This document shows, one piece after another, positions 1 to 5,274 of a DNA stretch of 6,416 bases. The position numbers and the translations under genes are program-made. The notes beneath the pieces are model-generated. The model did no database searches. It worked only from the letters and a program-made list of their open reading frames with translations, and had not been told where the DNA came from. Within the stretch, counting starts at the first letter, position 1. Every line of letters begins with the position of its first letter. This stretch comes from Clostridia bacterium (GTDB taxonomy: Bacteria > Bacillota > Clostridia > Christensenellales > UBA1242): the NCBI GenBank assembly GCA_017443885.1, contig JAFSXW010000006.1, forward strand, positions 1-6,416. Direction: 5' to 3'.

Positions 1-59
1 AGGCAATGCTTCAATCGCGCAAAGCGTGTGCTTCACGGCAACGCAGTTGCCCATCCGCC
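1..59. repeat. GC-rich block with small hairpins, possible part of a dispersed element
   Basis: This non-coding block lies downstream of ligA. By direct count 35 of the first 60 bases are G or C (58%), against 35-38% in coding lines nearby. It contains a perfect 6-bp stem with a 3-base loop (GGCAAC 37-42, GTTGCC 46-51) and a shorter stem at 16-20/24-28 that includes one G-T wobble. TGCTTCA occurs twice, at 7-13 and 29-35, and GGCAA at 2-6 and 37-41. No T-run follows the hairpin on the ligA strand, so it is not a convincing intrinsic terminator. Composition and structure suggest a dispersed repeat element continuing left of the window, but only one copy is visible, so this is inference. Confidence 0.45.
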
Positions 60-89
60 ACTTTTCACTCTTAACTTTTCACTTTTCAC
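60..89. repeat. 7-bp tandem repeat next to the ligA stop codon
   Basis: Read on the plus strand, four consecutive 7-base units are in register: ACTTTTC (60-66), ACTCTTA (67-73), ACTTTTC (74-80) and ACTTTTC (81-87). A fifth partial unit starting ACTT (88-91) runs into the ligA stop codon at 90-92. Three units are identical and one differs at two positions. On the ligA strand the unit reads GAAAAGT. The tract abuts the GC-rich hairpin block, so the two probably form one element. I am sure of the repeat itself; its function is unknown. Confidence 0.8.
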
Positions 90-2042
90 TTAAATAAGAT
101 TATATAGCTCATCTTCGCTAATTATGTTAATTCCTAATTTTTGAGCTTTTTCTAATTTACTTCCAGCATCTTTTCCTGCAAGCACAAATGAAGTGTTTTT
201 GCTAACGGTGCTCATAACCTCCCCACCATTTTCTTCTATTAATGCCGTTGCTTCATTTCTTGAAAGCGTTGGAAGAGTTCCTGTTAACACAAATTTTAGC
301 CCAGCCAGTTTTTGGCTTAATGCACTCTCTTCAGTTTCTTGCACTTTAATTCCAATCTCTTTTAGGCTTTCAATTTCTTCCATATTGTTTTTATCTGCAA
401 AATAATGCGATATATATTCTGCTGTTAGGTCTGCAATATCATTTAAACTGGTTAAGGTTTCATGGCTGGCAGTAATTAAATTACTTAAATTTTTAAAGCG
501 AACGGCAAGTTGCTTCGCAGTTTTCTTTCCAACATTATCAATACCAAGTGCAAATATAAAATTTGCAAGAGTTGGCATTTTGCTTGCTTCTAATGAATTA
601 AAGAAGTTATTTATTTTTTTATCTTTGAAGCCTTCTAATGTTTCAATTTGTTCCTTCTTTAGTTTATATAAATCGCTAAAATGTGTTACATTAAAATTTT
701 CGTGCAATGCTTCTATGGTTTTAATAGAAAGCCCTTCAATATTCATGGCATTTCTAGAAACAAAATGAGATAGCCTTTCTATAATCTGTTTAGAACACCC
801 ATTATGGTTTGGACAAAATAAATCAGCATCTGTTTCTTCAAGTTTTGCTCCACATACTGGGCATGTTTTTGGCTTTAAAATTTCTTCACTATCATTATAT
901 TCTTCAGCTAATGCTAAAATTTCTGGGATAACTTCGTTGCTACGCCTTATAAACACACGGCTATTAATTTTAACTTTCTTACGCAAAATATCGTTATAAT
1001 TATTTAGTGTTGCGCGTTTTATTGTGGCTCCTGCAAGTTCCACGGGTTCTAGTTCGGCAACTGGGGTAAGTTTGCCCGTGCGCCCAACCTGCCATGTGAT
1101 ATCTTTAAGCATTGTGCTTGTTTCTTCTGCTTCAAACTTAAAAGCAATAGCACCCCTTGGGAATTTATCTGTTGAGCCAAGTTCTTCCCTAATTTTTAAA
1201 GAGTTTATTTTAATAACCATGCCATCAATTAAAATATCTAAATTTTTACGCTCTTTATCAACTAAACTTATAAGGCTCTTCACTTCGCTCATAGACGAAG
1301 CTAGTTTGAAATATTGTCCAACATAGAATTTGTTTTTCTCTAAAAAGGTTTTAATATCTTCTTGTGTTTTTAGATTATTGTCTTCAATGTAATTAATATT
1401 ATATGCAACAAAATCTAGGTTTCGTTTTGCTGTTTCTTTTGGATCTAAATTTCTTATTGCACCCGCCACCGCATTGCGTGCATTTTTAAGAGGCTCTGTG
1501 GTGGTTTTATTATATAATGCTAGTTCGCTTAGTCGCATAACTGCTTCGCCCTGAACTTCCACTTCGCCGGTATAGTTAATTTTAAGAGGAACTGTTCTTA
1601 TTGTTTTAACTTGGCTAGTTACATCTTCGCCCACCGTTCCATTTCCCCTGGTTGATGCCAAAACTAAATTCCCACCTTTATATAAAAGGCTTAAATTTAA
1701 TCCGTCAAATTTATATTCAACACTATAACTAGGAGTGTAGCTAACAAGTTTTTGATTTTTATTTTCCCACTCATCTAATTCTCCAAAACTTTGTGCTTTA
1801 TCTAAACTATAAATTTTGTGAGTATGTGGAACTTTTTTAAAACTAGATAGTGGCTCTGCCCCAACACGCTGAGTTGGAGAATCTGGCAAAACAATACCTT
1901 CATTTTTTTCCATTTCTTTAAGCTTATCATAAAGAGCATCCCACTCTTTATCGCTAATCAATGGATTATCTAGTGTGTAATAGGCATAACTATATTTATT
2001 AATTTTATCAACTAGTTTTTGCATTTCTTCAATATTTGCCAT
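90..2042 (-). CDS. ligA: NAD-dependent DNA ligase LigA
   Basis: LigA seals single-strand nicks in duplex DNA, using NAD+ to form a ligase-AMP intermediate, and joins Okazaki fragments and repair patches in the cytoplasm. The 650-residue product is near the usual 650-670. The N-terminal Ia region (about 1-70) carries paired tyrosines (Y20-Y22) and D31-K-E-W. The adenylation domain has the KFDG motif with catalytic Lys111, then TRGNG (131-135), a G165-E-A segment, and DGMVIK (273-278). An OB-fold region around 315-385 contains QVGRTGKLTPVAELEP. Four cysteines, C394, C397, C410 and C416, form the zinc finger. Helix-hairpin-helix repeats follow (about 420-560), and a BRCT domain ends the protein (about 577-650). 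The ATG start is supported by AGGAGA five bases upstream. It is the second gene after pcrA, with a 9-base gap, and is probably translationally coupled. All key residues are present and I see no damage. Confidence 0.98.
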   Translation of the reverse strand: MANIEEMQKLVDKINKYSYAYYTLDNPLISDKEWDALYDKLKEMEKNEGIVLPDSPTQRVGAEPLSSFKKVPHTHKIYSLDKAQSFGELDEWENKNQKLVSYTPSYSVEYKFDGLNLSLLYKGGNLVLASTRGNGTVGEDVTSQVKTIRTVPLKINYTGEVEVQGEAVMRLSELALYNKTTTEPLKNARNAVAGAIRNLDPKETAKRNLDFVAYNINYIEDNNLKTQEDIKTFLEKNKFYVGQYFKLASSMSEVKSLISLVDKERKNLDILIDGMVIKINSLKIREELGSTDKFPRGAIAFKFEAEETSTMLKDITWQVGRTGKLTPVAELEPVELAGATIKRATLNNYNDILRKKVKINSRVFIRRSNEVIPEILALAEEYNDSEEILKPKTCPVCGAKLEETDADLFCPNHNGCSKQIIERLSHFVSRNAMNIEGLSIKTIEALHENFNVTHFSDLYKLKKEQIETLEGFKDKKINNFFNSLEASKMPTLANFIFALGIDNVGKKTAKQLAVRFKNLSNLITASHETLTSLNDIADLTAEYISHYFADKNNMEEIESLKEIGIKVQETEESALSQKLAGLKFVLTGTLPTLSRNEATALIEENGGEVMSTVSKNTSFVLAGKDAGSKLEKAQKLGINIISEDELYNLI

Positions 2043-2047
2043 TTCGT

Positions 2048-2053
2048 TCTCCT
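2048..2053 (-). promoter_or_regulatory. ligA ribosome binding site overlapping the pcrA stop codon
   Basis: On the minus strand the junction reads ATATAGGAGAACGAA then ATG. The Shine-Dalgarno AGGAGA ends five bases before the ligA start, and its AG is also the last two bases of the pcrA TAG stop (2052-2054). Ribosomes finishing pcrA therefore terminate on the ligA binding site, an arrangement typical of translational coupling. No ligA promoter fits in the 9-base gap, so ligA probably relies on pcrA transcription unless there is a promoter inside pcrA. Confidence 0.85.
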
Positions 2054-4310
2054 ATATAATTTCTAAATTTGCATATTTTAGCGACAGTGTTTTTATTCCA
2101 ACCTCATTAAACCTAATGGTAACATAAGCGCCCGAAAAATCAGTAACTTCAACTATTACTTCGCCTTCTCCAAAATGTGGATGCTTTACTTTTGTGCCAC
2201 GCTTGAAATCGGAAATTTTATATTTAGAAAGAGCCCCGCCACTGCTAACAGAACTTGTTTGTTTTTCTTTATCATCTTCTTGCTTAGGAACTAAAATGTT
2301 TACTTTTGTGCCGGCTGATGGCGTTTGCTTATAATAATATCCACTTGCCCGCATTTCGTTATAATTTAGTTTTGTGCGCACAATTTCACTTGACTCTAAT
2401 TCTTCGTTATAATCTAACTTACTCTCTTTAATAAACCTTGAAGGAGATGTGTATTCAAGACTTTTAGTTTCAAAATTAAATTTAGTTCGTGGATATGTGA
2501 GATAAAGCCTTTCTTTTGCCCTAGTGATTGCCACATACATAAGTCTGCGCTCTTCTTCAAGTTCGTTTGGATCATTTGCCCTAATTGCTCGTGAAAGTGG
2601 AAATAAACCTTCAGTGAGGCCAACAATAAACACCACCTTAAACTCTAAGCCTTTTGCTGAATGCACCGTCATCATAGATGCAAAATTTGCCTCATCATCA
2701 AGAGTGTCTATATCTCGCATAAGAGTGATGCTTTGCAAGAAGTCTTCTAGTGTTGCCCCCGAATTTGCATCTTCAAATTCCTTAACAGACTGCACAAAAT
2801 CATCAATATTCATTTGTTTGTTAATGTCTTCTTCGGTTTTATTGCCTATGGCTTCTTTAATTGCCACTTTCTTGATAAGCAGTGTTACAAAATCCGTTAA
2901 ACTAATATTCTGCATAAGCGCTGTTAGCTCTGTAAACAAATCTCTTACAATACTAAATTTTTTAAATTCCTTTTCAGTTAGTCCAATCCCACTATTTATC
3001 ACTTCAAACATAGACAAGTTAAACATCTCGCCTGCTTGCCTTAAATTAGATATGGCAACCTCGCCAATACCTTTTTTAGGGAATGCTAAAACTCGTGCCA
3101 TTGCATCATCATCTTTAGGGTTAGATAATAATTTTAAATATGCAATAGTATCTTTAACTTCCTTTCTTTCAAAGAATTTATATCCGCCATAAATTTTATA
3201 TGGCACACCATAAGTTATAAGTTTTTCTTCAAGCACCCTAGAAAGAGCGTTCACACGCATAAGTATTGCCATATCGCTATATTTATAGCCAGAAAGAGTA
3301 ACCAAACTTTTTATTGTGCTTGCCACATATTCGGCTTCTTCCATATCGTTATAACCAGTATATTCTTCAATTGTGGTGCCATCGGAATTTTCCGTCCACA
3401 AGTTTTTATCTAGCCTGTTTTGGTTGCGTTTAATTAATGTGTTTGCCCGTTCAATTATTTTTTTAGTAGACCTATAATTCTGTTCTAGTTTAAAAATTTG
3501 GCAACCAGCATAATCTTTTGTGAAATCCACAACATTGCTAGGCTCTGCCCCACGCCACGAATAAATGCATTGGTCTTCATCCCCAACGGCAAGCACATTT
3601 CCATATTTTTCAGATAGAATGCGAACAAGTTTATATTGCGCTTCATTTGTGTCCTGAAATTCGTCCACATGAATATATTTGAATTTATTTTGATAATACT
3701 CTCTTATTTCTGCTTCTTGTTTTAAAAGCACATAAGTTTTAACTAATAAATCGTCAAAATCTAGGCTATTGCATTTTTGCATCTCTTTTTCATAATTAGA
3801 ATAAACTTCTATAATTAGTTTAAGATGGCGATTACCTGGTATCATCTTTTCATATTCTTCTGGGCTCAAAAGATGATTTTTTGCGTTAGAAATATGATAA
3901 ACCATTGTGTCGAGCGAAACATCATCTTTTTTATCGCCTAATAATCGTTTTATTAGCCTTTCTTTTTCAACATCACCATAAATAGTAAAATTTTTAGTGT
4001 AGCCTAATTTTTCAATATGACTTCTTAAAATCCTAGAACACATTGCGTGAAAGGTGCAAACCCACATTCCATCTATATCGCCAATCATTTTTTCAAGCCT
4101 TTCTTTCATTTCATTTGCGGCTTTATTAGTGAAAGTGATTGCCAAAATATTAGAAGGAAACACATGCTTATCGCAAATAAGATGTGCTATCCTATGTGTT
4201 AGCATTCTTGTTTTGCCACTGCCTGCTCCGGCTGTCACAAGCACTGCGCCTTCAATAGCTTCGGCTGGTGCACGCTGTTCTTTATTTAGTTCATCTAAAA
4301 TATAGCTCAT
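2052..4310 (-). CDS. pcrA: ATP-dependent DNA helicase PcrA (UvrD/Rep, superfamily 1A)
   Basis: PcrA is a 3'-5' DNA helicase and translocase used in nucleotide excision repair, replication restart, rolling-circle plasmid replication and clearing RNA polymerase or RecA from DNA. The 752-residue length is normal for the family. Motifs appear in order: Q motif around LNKEQ (8-12); Walker A AGAGSGKT (27-34, Lys33); motif Ia AITFTNKAA (57-65); Walker B DEFQDTN (216-222); motif III VGDEDQCIYSWRGA (242-255); motif IV LEQNYRST (275-282); motif V TVHSAKGLEF (548-557); motif VI VAITRAKERL (593-602). After a polar linker, residues about 700-752 (GTKVKHPHFGEGEV and following) form the Tudor-like domain that binds RNA polymerase in Bacillus PcrA and separates PcrA from many other UvrD-like helicases. 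The ATG is preceded by AAGG seven bases upstream. pcrB, which precedes pcrA in B. subtilis, is not here; a divergent gene lies upstream instead. Confidence 0.97.
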   Translation of the reverse strand: MSYILDELNKEQRAPAEAIEGAVLVTAGAGSGKTRMLTHRIAHLICDKHVFPSNILAITFTNKAANEMKERLEKMIGDIDGMWVCTFHAMCSRILRSHIEKLGYTKNFTIYGDVEKERLIKRLLGDKKDDVSLDTMVYHISNAKNHLLSPEEYEKMIPGNRHLKLIIEVYSNYEKEMQKCNSLDFDDLLVKTYVLLKQEAEIREYYQNKFKYIHVDEFQDTNEAQYKLVRILSEKYGNVLAVGDEDQCIYSWRGAEPSNVVDFTKDYAGCQIFKLEQNYRSTKKIIERANTLIKRNQNRLDKNLWTENSDGTTIEEYTGYNDMEEAEYVASTIKSLVTLSGYKYSDMAILMRVNALSRVLEEKLITYGVPYKIYGGYKFFERKEVKDTIAYLKLLSNPKDDDAMARVLAFPKKGIGEVAISNLRQAGEMFNLSMFEVINSGIGLTEKEFKKFSIVRDLFTELTALMQNISLTDFVTLLIKKVAIKEAIGNKTEEDINKQMNIDDFVQSVKEFEDANSGATLEDFLQSITLMRDIDTLDDEANFASMMTVHSAKGLEFKVVFIVGLTEGLFPLSRAIRANDPNELEEERRLMYVAITRAKERLYLTYPRTKFNFETKSLEYTSPSRFIKESKLDYNEELESSEIVRTKLNYNEMRASGYYYKQTPSAGTKVNILVPKQEDDKEKQTSSVSSGGALSKYKISDFKRGTKVKHPHFGEGEVIVEVTDFSGAYVTIRFNEVGIKTLSLKYANLEII

Positions 4311-4313
4311 AAT

Positions 4314-4330
4314 AATACCTTAAAGGTATT
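4314..4330. promoter_or_regulatory. 17-bp perfect palindrome at the pcrA start, candidate operator
   Basis: AATACCTT (4314-4321) and AAGGTATT (4323-4330) are perfect inverted 8-bp arms around a single central base. The palindrome ends three bases before the pcrA ATG, contains its AAGG ribosome binding site (4318-4321), and overlaps the likely -10 box by three bases. That is where a repressor would block initiation. If transcription began further upstream, the RNA could instead fold with a 3-base loop and hide the ribosome binding site. It does not resemble the LexA box of Bacillus (GAAC-N4-GTTC). The symmetry is certain; the regulatory role is inferred. Confidence 0.5.
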
Positions 4331-4356
4331 TTATCAAATCAGGCAAAAAAAAGCAA
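4328..4356 (-). promoter_or_regulatory. Probable sigma-A promoter for pcrA-ligA
   Basis: Reading leftward, a -10 box TAAAAT (4328-4333, five of six to consensus) is preceded by TG and one base, making an extended -10 element. A weak -35 box TTGCTT (4351-4356, three of six) lies 17 bases upstream. Transcription would start near 4321, giving a leader of only about ten bases before the pcrA ATG, inside the palindrome. The rest of the intergenic region upstream is very A+T-rich, which could help activity. This is a sequence-based prediction only. Confidence 0.5.
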
Positions 4357-4438
4357 ATAATAAAATATTGAATTATGCTTTTTAAAAAAATTAAAATATA
4401 ACTAATAAAATTGTAGAAAAACCACTAATTTAGAAGTT

Positions 4439-4470
4439 TTGGCACAACTTGCTTTTTGCCATGCTACACT
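4439..4470 (+). promoter_or_regulatory. Possible promoter of the 118-residue gene
   Basis: A candidate -10 box TACACT (4465-4470, four of six) is preceded by TG plus one base, so it could work as an extended -10 promoter. The nearest -35-like hexamer, TTGGCA (4439-4444), is 20 bases upstream, longer than the usual 16-18. Transcription would start around 4476-4478, just before the ribosome binding site. A 5-bp inverted repeat, TGGCA (4440-4444) and TGCCA (4457-4461), lies between the boxes. This is a weak prediction. Confidence 0.3.
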
Positions 4471-4478
4471 CTTTTTAT

Positions 4479-4484
4479 AGGAGA
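4479..4484 (+). promoter_or_regulatory. Ribosome binding site fixing the start at 4492
   Basis: AGGAGA is followed by seven bases and ATG (4492-4494), a strong site with good spacing. It decides the start: the same frame is open back to a TTG at 4456, but that longer form would begin inside the likely promoter, lacks a comparable site, and would add twelve residues that do not match the charged character of the protein. Confidence 0.85.
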
Positions 4485-4491
4485 AACAAAA

Positions 4492-4848
4492 ATGGGAAAT
4501 TTAGGAATAAGAGAACTCGCACAAAAGGCAAAAAGCAGGCTTAAAAATGTGTCTGCAAATTTAGATGCCATAGAAAATAATGGCACTGTTAAAAGGGCAA
4601 GCCTTAGCCAACATGAATACGCTAGCATTGCCTCTAAAATAAAAGATGAAGACGATCCATTATATAAAAAGGTTGAAAAAATATTAGAACGAAACCCAGA
4701 TACTATCAGCCCCATTGGAGAGTTAATAGATAAAAATATTTATAACAATTTAAACGAAACCGAAAAAGAAAGATATGTGCTATGTTTATCTAAAAAATAC
4801 GCAAAATTTAAAGAAAAAATTTTGAGCGAAAAAAATAGAGAAATGTAA
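4492..4848 (+). CDS. Small charged protein of unknown function (118 aa)
   Basis: I do not recognise this family. The 118-residue product is hydrophilic and mildly basic (23 Lys/Arg against 19 Asp/Glu by count). It has no signal peptide or membrane segment, one cysteine (C98) and no tryptophan, so it is likely cytoplasmic and mostly helical. Two parts look distinctive: an N-terminal stretch starting MGNLGIRELAQKAKSRLK, which could form a basic amphipathic helix, and a C-terminal stretch about 87-113 (LNETEKERYVLCLSKKYAKF and following) that also looks helical. The middle contains a turn-rich NPDTISPIG segment (68-76). It is divergent from pcrA and 95 bases ahead of rpsU. No GC-rich terminator follows, so some transcripts may run into rpsU. 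The good ribosome binding site and normal composition support a real gene. No function is proposed. Confidence 0.8.
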   Translation: MGNLGIRELAQKAKSRLKNVSANLDAIENNGTVKRASLSQHEYASIASKIKDEDDPLYKKVEKILERNPDTISPIGELIDKNIYNNLNETEKERYVLCLSKKYAKFKEKILSEKNREM

Positions 4849-4881
4849 ATCAAAAAAAATTTAAAAATTAATCTTTTTGCC

Positions 4882-4910
4882 TTGACAACATTTCTTAAAA
4901 ATGTTAATAT
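4882..4910 (+). promoter_or_regulatory. Strong sigma-A promoter of rpsU
   Basis: A perfect -35 box TTGACA (4882-4887) is followed by a 17-base spacer and the -10 box TAATAT (4905-4910), with TG at 4902-4903 forming an extended -10. Transcription should start near 4917, leaving a leader of about 27 bases. It is the best promoter in the window, as expected for a ribosomal protein gene, and lets rpsU be expressed independently of the gene before it. Confidence 0.88.
4887..4905. repeat. 7-bp inverted repeat in the rpsU promoter spacer
   Basis: AACATTT (4887-4893) and AAATGTT (4899-4905) are perfect inverted arms around a 5-base centre. They span the spacer from the last base of the -35 box to the first base of the -10 box. 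The position suits an operator, but an AT-only symmetry of this size is common by chance in such DNA, so a role is only possible. Confidence 0.3.
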
Positions 4911-4931
4911 AAACAGGAAATTTAAAAAAGC

Positions 4932-4938
4932 GGGGTGA
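4932..4938 (+). promoter_or_regulatory. rpsU ribosome binding site containing a false GTG start
   Basis: GGGGTGA contains GGTGA, which pairs with the 16S anti-Shine-Dalgarno end, and sits five bases before the ATG at 4944. The in-frame GTG at 4935 lies inside this site, so it is part of the binding site and not the start. Starting at 4944 also gives the family's usual N-terminus. Confidence 0.8.
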
Positions 4939-4943
4939 AAAAG

Positions 4944-5123
4944 ATGAGCACAGTAGTAGTTGGCCAAAACGAAAACTTAGAAAGCGCAATTAAAAGATTT
5001 AAACGCAAATGCCAAAAAGATGGCATTATTGGTGATATTCGTAAGAAAGAATGCTATGTTAGCCCAAGCGTTAAGCGCAAAAAGAAATCTGAAGCAGCCC
5101 AAAAAAGAAACCGCAAAGGTTAA
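4944..5123 (+). CDS. rpsU: 30S ribosomal protein S21
   Basis: S21 is a small basic protein of the 30S subunit that sits near the platform and the 3' end of 16S rRNA and takes part in translation initiation. The 59-residue product matches the usual length of 55-70. It shows the family pattern: a short N-terminal strand with V4-V6, then ENLESAIKRFKRKCQKDG (10-27), a conserved IRKKECYVSPSVKRKKKS region (32-49), and a very basic tail. The ATG start is set by the GGTGA site five bases upstream. It has its own strong promoter and is closed by a strong hairpin terminator 29 bases after the stop codon. The next gene is convergent. In several bacteria rpsU sits near dnaG-rpoD or yqeY; neither neighbour is present here. 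Confidence 0.97.
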   Translation: MSTVVVGQNENLESAIKRFKRKCQKDGIIGDIRKKECYVSPSVKRKKKSEAAQKRNRKG

Positions 5124-5151
5124 TAATTAAAATAAAAAGCAAAGATAAACA

Positions 5152-5182
5152 AAAAACTCCACCATTTCTTGGTGGAGTTTTT
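5152..5182. terminator. Bidirectional intrinsic terminator after rpsU
   Basis: A perfect 13-bp stem (5152-5164 with 5170-5182) encloses the 5-base loop TTTCT. The core ACTCCACCA/TGGTGGAGT is followed by TTTTT on the plus strand, and the five A's before it give a T-run on the minus strand. It should stop rpsU transcripts and can also stop leftward transcripts from the LRR gene. Confidence 0.92.
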
Positions 5183-5241
5183 AGTTGAGTATAATTCGCT
5201 TTACAACACATTCTTCCTTCTATCACATAAATTTTTTGTAT

Positions 5242-5271
5242 AAAAGGTCTAGCAATCTAGCTAGAGCTTTT
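5242..5271. terminator. Hairpin terminator after the LRR gene
   Basis: The stem pairs 5242-5253 with 5260-5271: TCTAGC with GCTAGA, then one G-G mismatch (5247/5266), then AAAAG with CTTTT, around a 6-base loop. It starts three bases past the LRR stop codon (5275-5277) in the direction of that gene, and TTTTATA ends the hairpin on the minus strand. It is the likely first terminator for the LRR gene, with the hairpin at 5152-5182 as backup. Between the two hairpins, 5183-5241, I see nothing else. Confidence 0.7.
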
Positions 5272-5274
5272 TAC

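Larger units (their letters stand above)
4311..4491. other. Divergent intergenic control region
   Basis: These 181 bases separate leftward pcrA from the rightward 118-residue gene. The part near pcrA holds the promoter and palindrome listed separately. The middle, about 4357-4438, is almost all A and T, with poly-A and poly-T runs and no GC-rich stem; I see no RNA gene or riboswitch there. The right end, 4439-4491, holds the possible promoter and the ribosome binding site of the small gene. Confidence 0.7.

Noticed and set aside
37..51. Intrinsic terminator for ligA
   Set aside because: The stem is good but no T-run follows it on the ligA strand.
60..89. CRISPR-like repeat array
   Set aside because: Units are only 7 bp, directly tandem and without spacers; no cas gene is in the window.
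2524..3192. A 222-residue open frame on the plus strand inside pcrA
   Set aside because: It lies wholly antisense to a clear helicase gene, is serine-rich as expected of a reverse-frame shadow, and has no family motif.
4440..4454. A sigma-54-like motif, TGGCAC followed by TTGCT
   Set aside because: Sigma-54 promoters need GG and GC separated by ten bases; here eight separate them. The spacing is strict, so this is probably coincidence.
4456..4491. TTG start extending the 118-residue protein by twelve residues
   Set aside because: It would begin inside the likely promoter and has no proper ribosome binding site, whereas the ATG at 4492 has AGGAGA at good spacing.
4935..4943. GTG start for rpsU
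   Set aside because: The GTG is part of the ribosome binding site, and the ATG at 4944 gives the family's normal N-terminus.
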